The position numbers and the translations under genes are program-made. DNA of 40,829 nucleotides from CAZYJD01 sp964647785. Its GTDB lineage: Bacteria; Bacteroidota; Bacteroidia; NS11-12g; UBA9320. The stretch lies in assembly GCA_964647785.1 (NCBI GenBank), contig CAZYJD010000010.1:1-40829 (forward strand). Direction: 5' to 3'. Below the pieces are notes generated by a model, which saw only the letters and a list, made by a program, of their open reading frames with translations, was not told the DNA's origin and did not search any database. Every line of letters starts with the position of its first letter. Within the stretch, counting starts at the first letter, position 1. Positions 30,412 to 38,847 of the stretch are shown piece by piece.

Positions 30412-31532
30412 AAAAAGTTGCCATCATAGGACCGGCCCACCCTCTTCGAGGAGGGCTGAGCACCTATAATATGATTCTGGCTACCGAATTCAAGAAACAA
30501 GGTTACGATTGTCGCATTTATACTTTTTCGCTGCAGTATCCATCCTTTTTGTTCCCCGGCACCACTCAATACAGCGATGATCCCCCGCCGGAAAACCTGC
30601 ACATTGAAGTTTGCATCAATTCCATCAATCCTTTTAATTGGTTCAGTTCTGCGAAAAAAATCAGGGCATGGAAACCCGATTTGGTCATTTTCAGATACTG
30701 GCTGCCTTTCATGGGGCCTTGTTTGGGCACCATTGCCCGAATATTGAAGTACCGCAGCCATAGGCGCATTATTGCAATCACCGACAATGTAATACCGCAC
30801 GAAAAAAGACCAGGCGATCGCCTGTTTACCCGTTATTTCATCAATGGTTGCGATGGCTTTTTAAGCATGAGTAGAGCGGTGTTAAATGACCTCAAAGCAT
30901 TTAGCAATAAACCGGCGGTATACCATCCTCATCCGCTGTACAACAGTTTTGGCCCAGAAATGAGCAGGGAGGATGCCTTGAAACAGCTGCAACTTGATCC
31001 GGCCTACCGCTACATTCTTTTCTTCGGCTTCATTCGAAAATATAAAGGGCTCGATTTGCTTTTAAAAGCCTTTGCCGATCCCCGGCTCCGAGCTTTGCCC
31101 ATCAAGCTAATCATTGCAGGAGAATTCTACACCGATGGGCAGGAGTATGAAGATATCATTGCCAATTACGATCTTGAAGAATCCCTGGTCAGGCACCACC
31201 ACTTCATACCCGACAAACAAGTCAATGCCTATTTCTGCGCTTCAGACCTCGTGGCTCAAACCTATCACCATGCCACCCAAAGCGGAGTAACCCAAATTGC
31301 ATACTATTATGGAATCCCCATGCTCGTTACGCGGGTAGGCGGGTTAGCCGAATTGGTCCCTAATGAGAAAGTTGGATATGTAACGGAGATTGATGTTGAG
31401 GAAATCAGCAACAAGCTCTTTGATTTTTTCTCCAATCATCGCTTTGATGAATTCAATAAAAATATATCTTTAGAACGTTCAAAATTTAGTTGGGAAAATC
31501 TTATTGAATCCATCACCAATGTCGACCTTTAA
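30408..31532 (+). CDS. Family 4-type glycosyltransferase
   Basis: 374 residues from a TTG that shares its last two bases with the upstream stop. GT-B fold: N-terminal Ile-Ile-Gly-Pro-Ala-His-Pro-Leu-Arg-Gly-Gly-Leu-Ser, donor-sugar domain with Phe-Phe-Gly-Phe-Ile-Arg-Lys-Tyr-Lys-Gly (about 204-213), and Gly-Val-Thr-Gln...Gly-Ile-Pro-Met-Leu-Val-Thr-Arg-Val-Gly-Gly-Leu-Ala-Glu-Leu near 290-318. No membrane helices, so cytoplasmic or peripheral. Acceptor and donor sugar cannot be told from sequence. Coupled to the GT2 gene; the reading frame overlaps the following lipB start by 14 bases. Confidence 0.88.
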   Translation: MKKVAIIGPAHPLRGGLSTYNMILATEFKKQGYDCRIYTFSLQYPSFLFPGTTQYSDDPPPENLHIEVCINSINPFNWFSSAKKIRAWKPDLVIFRYWLPFMGPCLGTIARILKYRSHRRIIAITDNVIPHEKRPGDRLFTRYFINGCDGFLSMSRAVLNDLKAFSNKPAVYHPHPLYNSFGPEMSREDALKQLQLDPAYRYILFFGFIRKYKGLDLLLKAFADPRLRALPIKLIIAGEFYTDGQEYEDIIANYDLEESLVRHHHFIPDKQVNAYFCASDLVAQTYHHATQSGVTQIAYYYGIPMLVTRVGGLAELVPNEKVGYVTEIDVEEISNKLFDFFSNHRFDEFNKNISLERSKFSWENLIESITNVDL

Positions 31533-32217
31533 AAAAAATCAAATACGAATTCACAACTGGGGCACCATTGATTTTGGTGAAGCATGGCAAAAGCAAGAAT
31601 TGCTATTCAACCAAAATCTTTCCTACAAAAAGCAGGGCTTAAATGGATATCACCATCTCATTTTATGTGAACATCCCCCTGTCTACACCATTGGTAAAAG
31701 TGGCAAGATTGAACACTTGCTCATCAATAAAGATGAAAGAGAAGAGATGGGTGCCGACCTCTACCGTATAAACCGAGGGGGCGACATCACCTTTCATGGT
31801 CCGGGCCAATTGGTGGCTTACCCCATCCTCGACCTGGAATCCATCAAAATAGGCATACGAGAATATGTTTATAAATTGGAAGAAAGCATCATACGATGGT
31901 TGAGCCATGAGTATGGCATCAATGGTGGCCGTCTGGCGTCACATACAGGTGTATGGCTTGATGCAGGCAGTAAAAACGAGCGGAAAATAGCGGCCATTGG
32001 CATTAAAAGCAGCCGCCACATCACCATGCACGGTGCGGCCATCAATGTTGCAACAGATTTAAGCTTTTTTGATAAAATGGTTCCCTGTGGCATACAAAAC
32101 AAAGGCATCACCTCTGTTGAACATGAACTCGGTAAGCGCGTTGCATTTGATGAGAGCATCAGCGCTTTCACCAGCCACTTTTTGGAACAATTCCAGCTCG
32201 AGCCATTTTTTGCCTAA
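31519..32217 (+). CDS. lipB: Lipoyl(octanoyl) transferase LipB
   Basis: 232 residues from the ATG at 31519; an alternative TTG at 31504 would add five residues and lies deeper inside the preceding gene. Signatures in order: Glu-His-Pro-Pro-Val-Tyr-Thr-Ile-Gly, RGGDITFHGPGQLVAYPI (the LipB motif), Gly-Val-Trp-Leu-Asp, the catalytic Lys in Lys-Ile-Ala-Ala-Ile-Gly-Ile-Lys, and the catalytic Cys190 in Pro-Cys-Gly-Ile. It moves octanoyl from acyl carrier protein onto lipoyl domains of 2-oxoacid dehydrogenases and the glycine cleavage H protein. The lipoate synthase gene (lipA) is not here. A strong terminator follows at 32236. Confidence 0.95.
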   Translation: MSTFKKNQIRIHNWGTIDFGEAWQKQELLFNQNLSYKKQGLNGYHHLILCEHPPVYTIGKSGKIEHLLINKDEREEMGADLYRINRGGDITFHGPGQLVAYPILDLESIKIGIREYVYKLEESIIRWLSHEYGINGGRLASHTGVWLDAGSKNERKIAAIGIKSSRHITMHGAAINVATDLSFFDKMVPCGIQNKGITSVEHELGKRVAFDESISAFTSHFLEQFQLEPFFA

Positions 32218-32235
32218 AAGCCGCAGCCAATTGAG

Positions 32236-32264
32236 CCGACAAAATGGGCTGATTGTCGGTTTTA
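32236..32264 (+). terminator. Rho-independent terminator after lipB
   Basis: Perfect 7-base stem CCGACAA/TTGTCGG (32236-32242 with 32253-32259), ten-base loop, then TTTTATTTG. It ends the glycosyltransferase-lipB transcript. Confidence 0.8.
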
Positions 32265-32314
32265 TTTGCAATTGGAAACGGCCTCAATTAAGTTTGACAT
32301 CCAAATTCAATTTC

Positions 32315-32908
32315 ATGAAAATAGTTCACAGCAAACTCAGCATTATCATTTTGCTTCTGGCCCCTCTCTTCTTAAGTTCTTGTGGTTACAACCGAATGGT
32401 TGATACCCGCGAAGAGGTAGACAAAACTTGGGCAAATGTGCAGAATCAATATCAACGCAGAGCCGATCTCATCCCTAATTTGGTTAAAACAGTGAAGGCA
32501 TATGCCGATTTTGAACAGGAAACACTTACCAAGGTTATCGAAGCCCGTTCAAAGGCAACTGCCATCAATATTGATCCATCAAACCTTGATGAGAATGCCT
32601 TGAAGAAATTTCAGGCAGCTCAAGGTGAGTTGAGCGGCGCTCTTTCTCGTTTACTCGTTACCATTGAGCGTTATCCTGATTTAAAGGCCAATCAAAATTT
32701 TCTGGAGTTTCAATCGCAACTGGAGGGCACTGAGAACAGAATCAATGTTGCACGCGACCGATACAATGAAGCCGTTAAAGCTCATAATGCCTACATCCGT
32801 AAGTTTCCTCAGGTCATTTACAGCGGTTGGTTCGGTTTTAAAACCAGGCCTTACTTTGAGGCAGAAGCCGGATCAGATGAGGCACCTGATGTTGATTTTG
32901 GCTCCTAA
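32315..32908 (+). CDS. LemA family lipoprotein
   Basis: 197 residues from the ATG at 32315, which gives a lipoprotein signal (Leu-Ser-Ser-Cys, Cys23); the frame is open further upstream, but that part overlaps lipB out of frame. LemA hallmarks: Asn-Arg-Met-Val, Val-Asp-Lys-Thr-Trp-Ala-Asn-Val-Gln-Asn-Gln-Tyr-Gln-Arg-Arg-Ala-Asp-Leu-Ile-Pro-Asn-Leu (about 36-57), then Ala-Ile-Glu-Arg-Tyr-type helix pairs and Tyr-Asn-Glu-Ala-Val-Lys. Four-helix bundle, membrane-anchored. LemA commonly precedes TPM-domain genes, as here. Family function is poorly defined, linked to envelope stress or protein quality control. Confidence 0.93.
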   Translation: MKIVHSKLSIIILLLAPLFLSSCGYNRMVDTREEVDKTWANVQNQYQRRADLIPNLVKTVKAYADFEQETLTKVIEARSKATAINIDPSNLDENALKKFQAAQGELSGALSRLLVTIERYPDLKANQNFLEFQSQLEGTENRINVARDRYNEAVKAHNAYIRKFPQVIYSGWFGFKTRPYFEAEAGSDEAPDVDFGS

Positions 32909-33357
32909 TGGGATTGTTCAGTTGGCAACCATTTACGGCCGAGCAGGAACAATTGCTTGAGTCGGCCATTGCAGAAGCGGAAAAAGGCACTTCAGGAGAA
33001 ATACGGCTTCACATAGACCGTTATTGCAAAACCGATGCCCTCTATAAGGCGAGAAACATTTTTGCACATCTAAAAATGCATGAAACCGAAGAGCGAAATG
33101 GGGTGTTGATCTATCTGGCACTGGATGAACGCAAGTTTGCCGTTGTGGGAGATCAGGGCATTCACAATAAGGTAGGTGATGGTTTTTGGGAAGAGGAAAA
33201 AGAACTGCTCTTATCACATTTTAAACAAAAGGCGATTATTGAAGGACTGCAGCTGGCAATTGCAGCCATTGGTAAAAAATTGAGCATCCACTTCCCTTCA
33301 AATGGCCACAACAACAACGAACTCAGCAATGAAATCAGTTTTGGGCAAGATTCTTAA
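32908..33357 (+). CDS. TPM-domain protein, short cytoplasmic-type
   Basis: 149 residues. Its start shares one base with the LemA stop (TAATG). TPM domain across about 10-125: Ile-Ala-Glu-Ala-Glu-Lys-Gly-Thr-Ser-Gly-Glu-Ile, Asn-Gly-Val-Leu-Ile-Tyr-Leu-Ala, and Val-Gly-Asp-Gln-Gly-Ile-His. There is no signal peptide or membrane helix, unlike its partner downstream. It probably works with LemA and the following TPM protein at the inner face of the membrane. Possible phosphatase activity is known only for plant TLP18.3-type members; no assay is implied for this one. Confidence 0.9.
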   Translation: MGLFSWQPFTAEQEQLLESAIAEAEKGTSGEIRLHIDRYCKTDALYKARNIFAHLKMHETEERNGVLIYLALDERKFAVVGDQGIHNKVGDGFWEEEKELLLSHFKQKAIIEGLQLAIAAIGKKLSIHFPSNGHNNNELSNEISFGQDS

Positions 33358-34096
33358 GCTCTTATGTCTTCTGGTCATTGGCTTGCAAGCATGGTCGAAA
33401 GAACCGCCCGAAGCACCCGAAGGTCATCAGCGTTTTGTGAGTGATTGGGCAGAAGTACTTAGCCCGGATCAGGAAATATACCTCAATAAAAAACTACTCG
33501 ATTATTACGATTCCACCTCTACGGAGATCGTCATCGTTACCGAAAAAAGTCTCAATGGGTATCCCATTTTTGAATACTGCCAAGCCTTGGCAGAGAGATG
33601 GGGCATTGGGCAAGAAGGGAAAGACAATGGGGTGCTCATCTACCTGGCTTCAGACGACAGGAAGGTGCGCATACACACTGGTTACGGAACCGAAGGCGCA
33701 ATTACGGATGCCATTTCACGCCGGATCATTGAAACCACATTCAAACCCAACTTTCGCAAAGAACAGTACGCACTGGGCCTCAATGAAGGAATTGATGTGA
33801 TCATTCTCGCGCTTGCAGGTGAATACCGGCAGGAAGGCATTGAAGAGAAGGGCCAGGGGCTTCCGCTTTGGGTGGTCATTGTCATCATTGTGGTTTTCAT
33901 CTTTGTGATCAGCGGAAGAGGAGGAAACAACGGGCGTACTTACAGCGGAAAAAGCTGGCATGGTCCCGTTTATTGGGGAGGTTGGGGCACAGGAGGCGGA
34001 AACTCAGTGGGCGGCAGTGGCTGGGGTGGTGGAAGTTTCGGGGGCGGATTTGGTGGTGGAAGTTTCGGAGGTGGGGGTGCCAGCGGAAGCTGGTAA
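33329..34096 (+). CDS. TPM-domain protein with membrane helix and Gly-rich tail
   Basis: 255 residues from the ATG at 33329, giving a signal peptide (about 1-22, ending Ala-Trp-Ser); nine codons upstream there is another ATG without signal features. The start lies 29 bases inside the previous gene. The TPM domain spans about 25-155, with Val-Ser-Asp-Trp-Ala-Glu-Val-Leu, Asn-Gly-Val-Leu-Ile-Tyr-Leu-Ala and Gly-Tyr-Gly-Thr-Glu-Gly-Ala-Ile. Membrane helix about 182-201 (Val-Val-Ile-Val-Ile-Ile-Val-Val). A 50-residue Gly/Ser-rich tail ends with a Gly-Gly-Gly-Ser-Phe-type repeat and Ser-Gly-Ser-Trp, as in YgcG-type TPM proteins. The domain faces the periplasm by this topology. Third gene of the LemA-TPM-TPM unit. 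Confidence 0.92.
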   Translation: MKSVLGKILKLLCLLVIGLQAWSKEPPEAPEGHQRFVSDWAEVLSPDQEIYLNKKLLDYYDSTSTEIVIVTEKSLNGYPIFEYCQALAERWGIGQEGKDNGVLIYLASDDRKVRIHTGYGTEGAITDAISRRIIETTFKPNFRKEQYALGLNEGIDVIILALAGEYRQEGIEEKGQGLPLWVVIVIIVVFIFVISGRGGNNGRTYSGKSWHGPVYWGGWGTGGGNSVGGSGWGGGSFGGGFGGGSFGGGGASGSW

Positions 34097-34116
34097 GTAA
34101 GCAGAATGGCAGTTGG

Positions 34117-34135
34117 ATTCGGCTGCCGACCGAAT
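34117..34135. repeat. Small inverted repeat overlapping the exonuclease promoter
   Basis: ATTCGG (34117-34122) pairs with CCGAAT (34130-34135), and inside it TCGGC-T-GCCGA (34119-34129) is a perfect palindrome. It ends where the -7 box of the exonuclease gene begins and lies 21 bases after the preceding stop. It could be a weak terminator or an operator; the sequence alone does not decide. Confidence 0.45.
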
Positions 34136-34143
34136 TATCTTTG
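34136..34143 (+). promoter_or_regulatory. -7 promoter box for the exonuclease gene
   Basis: TATCTTTG, exact TAnnTTTG match, only 4 bases before the ATG at 34148; with a start site a few bases past the box, the message would be leaderless. A TTG at 34113-34115 is near the expected -33 spacing. Confidence 0.6.
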
Positions 34144-34147
34144 AAGC

Positions 34148-34867
34148 ATGCTCGAACACTTGCGCCTACAAGATATTCTCATTCTGGATATAGAAACCGT
34201 TCCTCAGCATGAGAACTACGCCGACCTTCCGGAGCGTTGGCAAAAACTCTGGAATAAAAAAGCCAGCCGCCTGGCAAAAGACAATGAGCCTCCCGAAGAG
34301 CTCTACGAACGAGCTGGCATCTATGCAGAATTTGGAAAGGTGATTTGTGTTTCCGTGGGCTTATTCACGCAAAAGTCAGGCAAGTTGCACTTCAGGCTGA
34401 AATCTTACTATGGTCACGATGAATACAAATTGCTCAGTGAACTGGCGGTCTTGCTTAGAGAGAACTACAGCAGCAATGGCAAGTTTCTGTGTGCACACAA
34501 TGGCAAAGAGTTCGACTTTCCCTATTTGAGCCGAAGAATGTTGGTGCATGGAATTGTTTTGCCCCCAGCACTCAATCTGGCCGGGAAAAAACCGTGGGAA
34601 GTGCAACATATCGACACCATGGATCTTTGGAAATTTGGCGACTACAAGAGCTTCACTTCTTTGGAATTGCTGGCCGCCTTATTTGATATACCCACCCCAA
34701 AAGACGATATCGATGGCTCAATGGTTCGAGAAGTTTATTACGCCGATAAAGATCTTGAAAGAATTAAGGTGTACTGTGAAAAAGATGTGGTTACCCTGGC
34801 CAGGGTATTGCTAAAAATGATGCATCTGCCCGCACTGGCCGACGAACAAGTGGAGGTGGTGGAATGA
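34148..34867 (+). CDS. 3'-5' exonuclease, DEDD superfamily (PolB-like)
   Basis: 239 residues. The three exonuclease motifs are visible: ExoI Leu-Asp-Ile-Glu-Thr-Val with Asp14 and Glu16, ExoII in the middle as Cys-Ala-His-Asn-Gly-Lys-Glu-Phe-Asp, and ExoIII as Tyr-Cys-Glu-Lys-Asp-Val-Val-Thr-Leu with the final Asp. The arrangement (ribonuclease H-like fold, no polymerase domain) is the stand-alone predicted PolB_exo_2-type exonuclease found in many Bacteroidota. It hydrolyses DNA or RNA from the 3' end; substrate is not known. The stop overlaps the methyltransferase start by 4 bases (ATGA). Confidence 0.9.
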   Translation: MLEHLRLQDILILDIETVPQHENYADLPERWQKLWNKKASRLAKDNEPPEELYERAGIYAEFGKVICVSVGLFTQKSGKLHFRLKSYYGHDEYKLLSELAVLLRENYSSNGKFLCAHNGKEFDFPYLSRRMLVHGIVLPPALNLAGKKPWEVQHIDTMDLWKFGDYKSFTSLELLAALFDIPTPKDDIDGSMVREVYYADKDLERIKVYCEKDVVTLARVLLKMMHLPALADEQVEVVE

Positions 34868-35760
34868 AAAATACTGAAATGATTCCTCTGCTCTACCCCA
34901 GGTTCTGGAAAGACTATGAGCTCATTGATTGCGGCAAGTTTGAGAAACTAGAGCGCTTTGGCCAATTCATATTGCAACGCCCTGAGCCGCAAGCGGTATG
35001 GCAGCCCAAACTCTCTGAAGCAAAGTGGCAGGAATTGCGACATGCGCGCTTTGTGCCCCAGGGAAGCCATAAGGGACAATGGGAGAAAACAGGTTTATTG
35101 AAAGACCAATGGGCACTGAAGTATGAAACCAAATATCTCGACCTGCAATTCAAGCTTTCACTCACAGCCTTCAAACATGTGGGTGTTTTTCCGGAACAAG
35201 CTGCCAATTGGGATTACATCTCTTACCAGGTCAGCAGAATGAAAATACAATCACCCAAGGTGCTTAATCTTTTTGCCTACACCGGGGGCGCTTCTATCGC
35301 GGCCAAAGCTGCCGGTGCCGATGTGGTTCATGTCGACTCAGTGCGGCAAGTGGTGAGCTGGGCCAAAGAAAACATGGAAGCATCTGCATTGAAAGATATT
35401 CGATGGACCGTAGAAGATGCCCTTAAATTTTCAGAAAGAGAGGCAAGAAGAGGACATGTTTACAACGGAATCATCCTCGACCCACCGGCCTATGGCATTG
35501 GAGCCAATGGAGAACGTTGGAAACTAGAAGAACAAATTGATCATTTGCTCGGTGTTTTGAAAAACATTCTTCACCCAAAAGATCATTTTTTTCTGATCAA
35601 CACTTACTCCCTGGGCTTCAGTTCGCTCATTATCAAAAACTTATTAGAGTATCATTTCCCAAAAGCCAAGAACATTGAATGTGGTGAGTTGGCCCTGAAA
35701 AGCAGTCAGAATCAGTGGTTGCCCCTCGGGGTGTTCGGAAGGTTCAGTAGCATCCCCTGA
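34864..35760 (+). CDS. Class I SAM-dependent RNA methyltransferase (RlmI/RlmK-like)
   Basis: 298 residues. The Rossmann methyltransferase core begins at Val-Leu-Asn-Leu-Phe-Ala-Tyr-Thr-Gly-Gly (about 133-142), which binds SAM. His-Val-Asp-Ser-Val (about 156-160) is the acidic ribose-binding position. Ile-Leu-Asp-Pro-Pro-Ala-Tyr-Gly near 204-211 is the catalytic motif of RNA (cytosine-5 or guanine) methyltransferases of the RlmI/RlmK group. The N-terminal ~110 residues are specific to this subgroup. It overlaps the exonuclease gene by 4 bases, so the pair is probably one operon, perhaps of RNA processing. rRNA as substrate is expected but not shown. Confidence 0.88.
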   Translation: MKNTEMIPLLYPRFWKDYELIDCGKFEKLERFGQFILQRPEPQAVWQPKLSEAKWQELRHARFVPQGSHKGQWEKTGLLKDQWALKYETKYLDLQFKLSLTAFKHVGVFPEQAANWDYISYQVSRMKIQSPKVLNLFAYTGGASIAAKAAGADVVHVDSVRQVVSWAKENMEASALKDIRWTVEDALKFSEREARRGHVYNGIILDPPAYGIGANGERWKLEEQIDHLLGVLKNILHPKDHFFLINTYSLGFSSLIIKNLLEYHFPKAKNIECGELALKSSQNQWLPLGVFGRFSSIP

Positions 35761-35857
35761 ATTGAGAAGGTTTTTTCAAGGTAATTTTATGCCCCAGAAC
35801 TTGTTGAATCAATTCACGCTTCCCTTTTTTAAGGGCCTTTATGCGTATAATTGCAAC

Positions 35858-37984
35858 ATGCACCGGAGTTTTCTTCTGCTGTTTTTTCTTCCCCTGTTCA
35901 ACCATGCCCAAACACCAAGCAAGGCATCTTCTAATTTGCAGGCGAGCAATGTTTATTGCAACGAGCTGGAGCTGAGCTGGACCAGCGGTGACGGTTCACA
36001 GCGAATGGTGTTGGCGAGAAAGTCCAATAGCATCAATAGTTTTCCGGTTGATAACACCTTCTATTTTGCCAAAGACACTTTTGGATCAGGTTCGCGATTG
36101 GGTACAGACATTTACATCGTTTACCGCGGCAATGGCAACAAAGTTCGTGTGGTTAATCTGGATAAAAACAGCACCTATTATTTTGCTGTCATCGAATTGA
36201 ACGGATCAGGAACCAGCTTTCAACACCTGAATACAAGCTACCCTGAAATTTCAGTAAACACAGAAGACATTTCGGCAGATTTTACCATCAATGACCAATA
36301 CCAGTGCCTCACAGGAAATAGCTTCAGCTTTACCAACAACAGCAGTCACTCCAAGAATATCACCCTCAACTATTCATGGAATTTCGGCGACATGAACACC
36401 TCAACCACCGATGACCCCACGCATGTATATCTCAATGGGGGCGTTTATCAGGTGAAGCTTACGGCTTCTGCCCGTGGTTGCCGACATACCACCAGTAAGG
36501 GAGATACCGTAGTACCCGCAGCAGGCGTAAAATTTGCCTTGCGCAATGACATCGATTCCATCCAGTGCATTGGTAGTAATTACTACTTTTTTCAAAACAG
36601 CACTTTGCCAAAATCCATAGGCACCAATGTGGACCGTACCAATTACAGTTGGGATTTTGGAGATGGGGCTTCAGCCACCGGATATAATGCCTTTCGCATT
36701 TACCAAAATCCGGGGGTGTACAATGTAAAATTGGTAACCACCCGTTTTGTAACCAATAACAATTCAGTTGAAGGATGTTCAGACTCGGCATTCTTTACCC
36801 TTGATGTGCGTCCGGGCCCTATTGATAGCGACAGCGTTATTTTCAGCGATACGGCACTATGCCTTTATCCCAATAATTTTGTGTTTGAAAACCGAACCCC
36901 TAGCGCTGTGCGTAACGACTGGTTTTTCGGTGATGGTCAGAGTGATCTTGGCAATGTGGTGAATCATACCTACACCAACTCCGGCAATTTCACTGTTCGG
37001 CTGGAAGCGGAAGACGCCATTGGATGCCGAGATACCTTGGAGAGGAAGGTGGAGGTTTTTGAGCAGCCCGACAACAGTTTTACCGGTCTGCAAAACAGCT
37101 ATTGCCAAGGAGATGACCCAAGTGTTCTTACGCCCAATCTGAGTGGAGGAACCTTCTACGGCTTGGGCGTTAACCCCATTGATGCCAGTTTTACCCCCTC
37201 CGATACCGGCCTCATTGAAGTGGGCTACATTGTGGTGATTGGTAATTGTAGAGATACCGCTAAGGAAACCACCCGTGTGATTCCCCTGCCGATTTTCTCC
37301 CTCGGAAAAGACACCTTCTTTTGCCAAGGATCTCAGATCGATTTGAAAATTGACGTGAATGCCACCACTTATTCCTGGAATGATGGAATCAATACCCAGA
37401 TGCGCAGCATTAACAAAGGTGGGATATATGAAGGAACAGCCACCGAACAGGGCTGCAGCTATACCGATGAAATTTCCATCGAAGAAATACCCGCTCCAAA
37501 CTTGAATTTGGGAGGAGATACCACCATCTGCGGCGGCAATAGTTTTGTATTGGATGTCACCACCCCAAAAGCAACCTATCGCTGGCAGGATGGAAGCACC
37601 AACCCTACTTTTAGGGTGGAATTAAGCGGTACTTACTGGGTGGTGGCCAGCAATGATTGTGGAGAAGATAGCGCATCGAAAAATGTAGAAGTGGAAGCTT
37701 TTGCATGCGGGGTGCTTCTGCCTACTGCCTTTTCACCCAATGGCGATAATCTCAATGAATTATTCATTCCGAAAGGAAACTTCAGACCCATTTCATTCAA
37801 AGTATTCAATAGGTGGGGGGAGATTCTGTACCAATCAGATCAGATGCCCGTTTGGGATGGCAAAAATGCCCAAGGAGAAATCTTGCCGCAAGGGGTCTAC
37901 TACTACGAGTTAATTTTCCAGACGCCTATTGCAGGAAACTGGGTTACCGATTCTAAAAGCGGTTCCATTCACTTGATTCGTTGA
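35858..37984 (+). CDS. Secreted PKD-domain adhesin-like protein with type IX sorting (CHU_C/gliding-motility) C-terminus
   Basis: 708 residues from the ATG at 35858, which gives a clean signal peptide (about 1-18, MHRSFLLLFFLPLFNHAQ); a one-mismatch promoter box TATAATTG ends 4 bases upstream. A fibronectin-like domain (about 22-137) is followed by three PKD domains (about 140-222, 227-315 and 330-410), each with Trp-x-Phe-Gly-Asp (two exactly). Ig/SprB-like repeats follow to ~615, with many paired Cys. The C-terminal ~90 residues are the gliding-motility-associated domain: Leu-Pro-Thr-Ala-Phe-Ser-Pro-Asn-Gly-Asp-Asn-Leu-Asn, Phe-Asn-Arg-Trp-Gly-Glu-Ile-Leu and Gly-Val-Tyr-Tyr-Tyr-Glu-Leu. 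This is a type B sorting signal for type IX secretion, so the protein should reach the cell surface. Confidence 0.95.
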   Translation: MHRSFLLLFFLPLFNHAQTPSKASSNLQASNVYCNELELSWTSGDGSQRMVLARKSNSINSFPVDNTFYFAKDTFGSGSRLGTDIYIVYRGNGNKVRVVNLDKNSTYYFAVIELNGSGTSFQHLNTSYPEISVNTEDISADFTINDQYQCLTGNSFSFTNNSSHSKNITLNYSWNFGDMNTSTTDDPTHVYLNGGVYQVKLTASARGCRHTTSKGDTVVPAAGVKFALRNDIDSIQCIGSNYYFFQNSTLPKSIGTNVDRTNYSWDFGDGASATGYNAFRIYQNPGVYNVKLVTTRFVTNNNSVEGCSDSAFFTLDVRPGPIDSDSVIFSDTALCLYPNNFVFENRTPSAVRNDWFFGDGQSDLGNVVNHTYTNSGNFTVRLEAEDAIGCRDTLERKVEVFEQPDNSFTGLQNSYCQGDDPSVLTPNLSGGTFYGLGVNPIDASFTPSDTGLIEVGYIVVIGNCRDTAKETTRVIPLPIFSLGKDTFFCQGSQIDLKIDVNATTYSWNDGINTQMRSINKGGIYEGTATEQGCSYTDEISIEEIPAPNLNLGGDTTICGGNSFVLDVTTPKATYRWQDGSTNPTFRVELSGTYWVVASNDCGEDSASKNVEVEAFACGVLLPTAFSPNGDNLNELFIPKGNFRPISFKVFNRWGEILYQSDQMPVWDGKNAQGEILPQGVYYYELIFQTPIAGNWVTDSKSGSIHLIR

Positions 37985-38043
37985 TTGCATTCAACCAATC
38001 ATTTGGCTGTTTTGCGCAATGTATTTGCCGCACCACTTCAAGC

Positions 38044-38847
38044 CTAAAAGTTGTAATTGAGTCCGAACATGACCGATAATACATAAATTCGGTCGGCCAC
38101 CGGTTGGAGTCCGGAACTGAGCAAAGGAAATGCTATATGCGGCTGCAGAGCAATGTTCAGGGAATGATCGATTGGAAGCACAAAGCGGTAACCGGCAGAT
38201 AATCCAATGTTAATCTTTCTTGCTTCAATGGTGGTATCATTCACCACAAAGCGCCCCTGACCCCGCATGCTAAATCCTTCCAAATCCACCAAAAGGTCAT
38301 GCCCCATCAAAAACTCCGGTTGTAACCCAAGATAGGCAAAGTGTTCAAATCGATTTCTCAGCTTGGTTGGGGTCATATTGTACATGACATTCACGGGAAA
38401 GGATAAATAACGGTAGCGGTAATCATATCTCACATTTTTTGTGGCAGCTTGTGAGAGTTCAAAAATTTGCCCAACCTGGGGATGGATGACATCGAGAAAC
38501 TGCAAGTCTTCTCGAAATCTTCTGGCAATGCGATTCTGTAAACTCAATCCAAATTGCAAGCTTAAATCTCGCTTGATAAATGCATTCCACAGCAGATGAT
38601 AAGAAGCTTGAGGCCTTGCGGTATTCATTGCTTTCACAGAATCGAGCGATATCCCGGCCGAAGCGCTAGATGTTTGTGAAAAGGAAATCCCGGGGCTAAC
38701 AGCCAACTCAAGCCCCGAACGCTGGGCTTTGCCGTGCATGGGAAGCAATAGGAATCCTATGCATACTATTGTTTGCGCAATCGATTGTAAAACCTTATGC
38801 TGAGCGAGGTAGCCGTAATAACCAAACCGCTTGTTAATCCTATCCAT
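38044..38847 (-). CDS. Outer-membrane beta-barrel protein (PorT-like)
   Basis: 267 residues from the ATG at 38847; no ATG, GTG or TTG lies closer to the predicted signal peptide (VLQSIAQTIVCIGFLLLP, ending before Ala-Gln at about 41-42), so this start gives it an unusually long basic N-terminal extension. The mature part has paired aromatic strands and Gly/Ser-rich turns (Leu-Ser-Phe-Pro-Val-Asn-Val-Met-Tyr-Asn, Leu-Gly-Leu-Gln-Pro-Glu-Phe, Ile-Gly-Leu-Ser-Ala-Gly-Tyr) and ends Gly-Leu-Asn-Tyr-Asn-Phe, as PorT-like barrels do. The gene overlaps the end of the MATE gene by 82 bases in another frame. The exact start is uncertain. Confidence 0.75.
   Translation of the reverse strand: MDRINKRFGYYGYLAQHKVLQSIAQTIVCIGFLLLPMHGKAQRSGLELAVSPGISFSQTSSASAGISLDSVKAMNTARPQASYHLLWNAFIKRDLSLQFGLSLQNRIARRFREDLQFLDVIHPQVGQIFELSQAATKNVRYDYRYRYLSFPVNVMYNMTPTKLRNRFEHFAYLGLQPEFLMGHDLLVDLEGFSMRGQGRFVVNDTTIEARKINIGLSAGYRFVLPIDHSLNIALQPHIAFPLLSSGLQPVADRIYVLSVMFGLNYNF

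Noticed and set aside
32069..32314. N-terminal extension of the LemA gene overlapping lipB
   Set aside because: It lies out of frame within lipB and the terminator; the lipoprotein signal begins at 32315.
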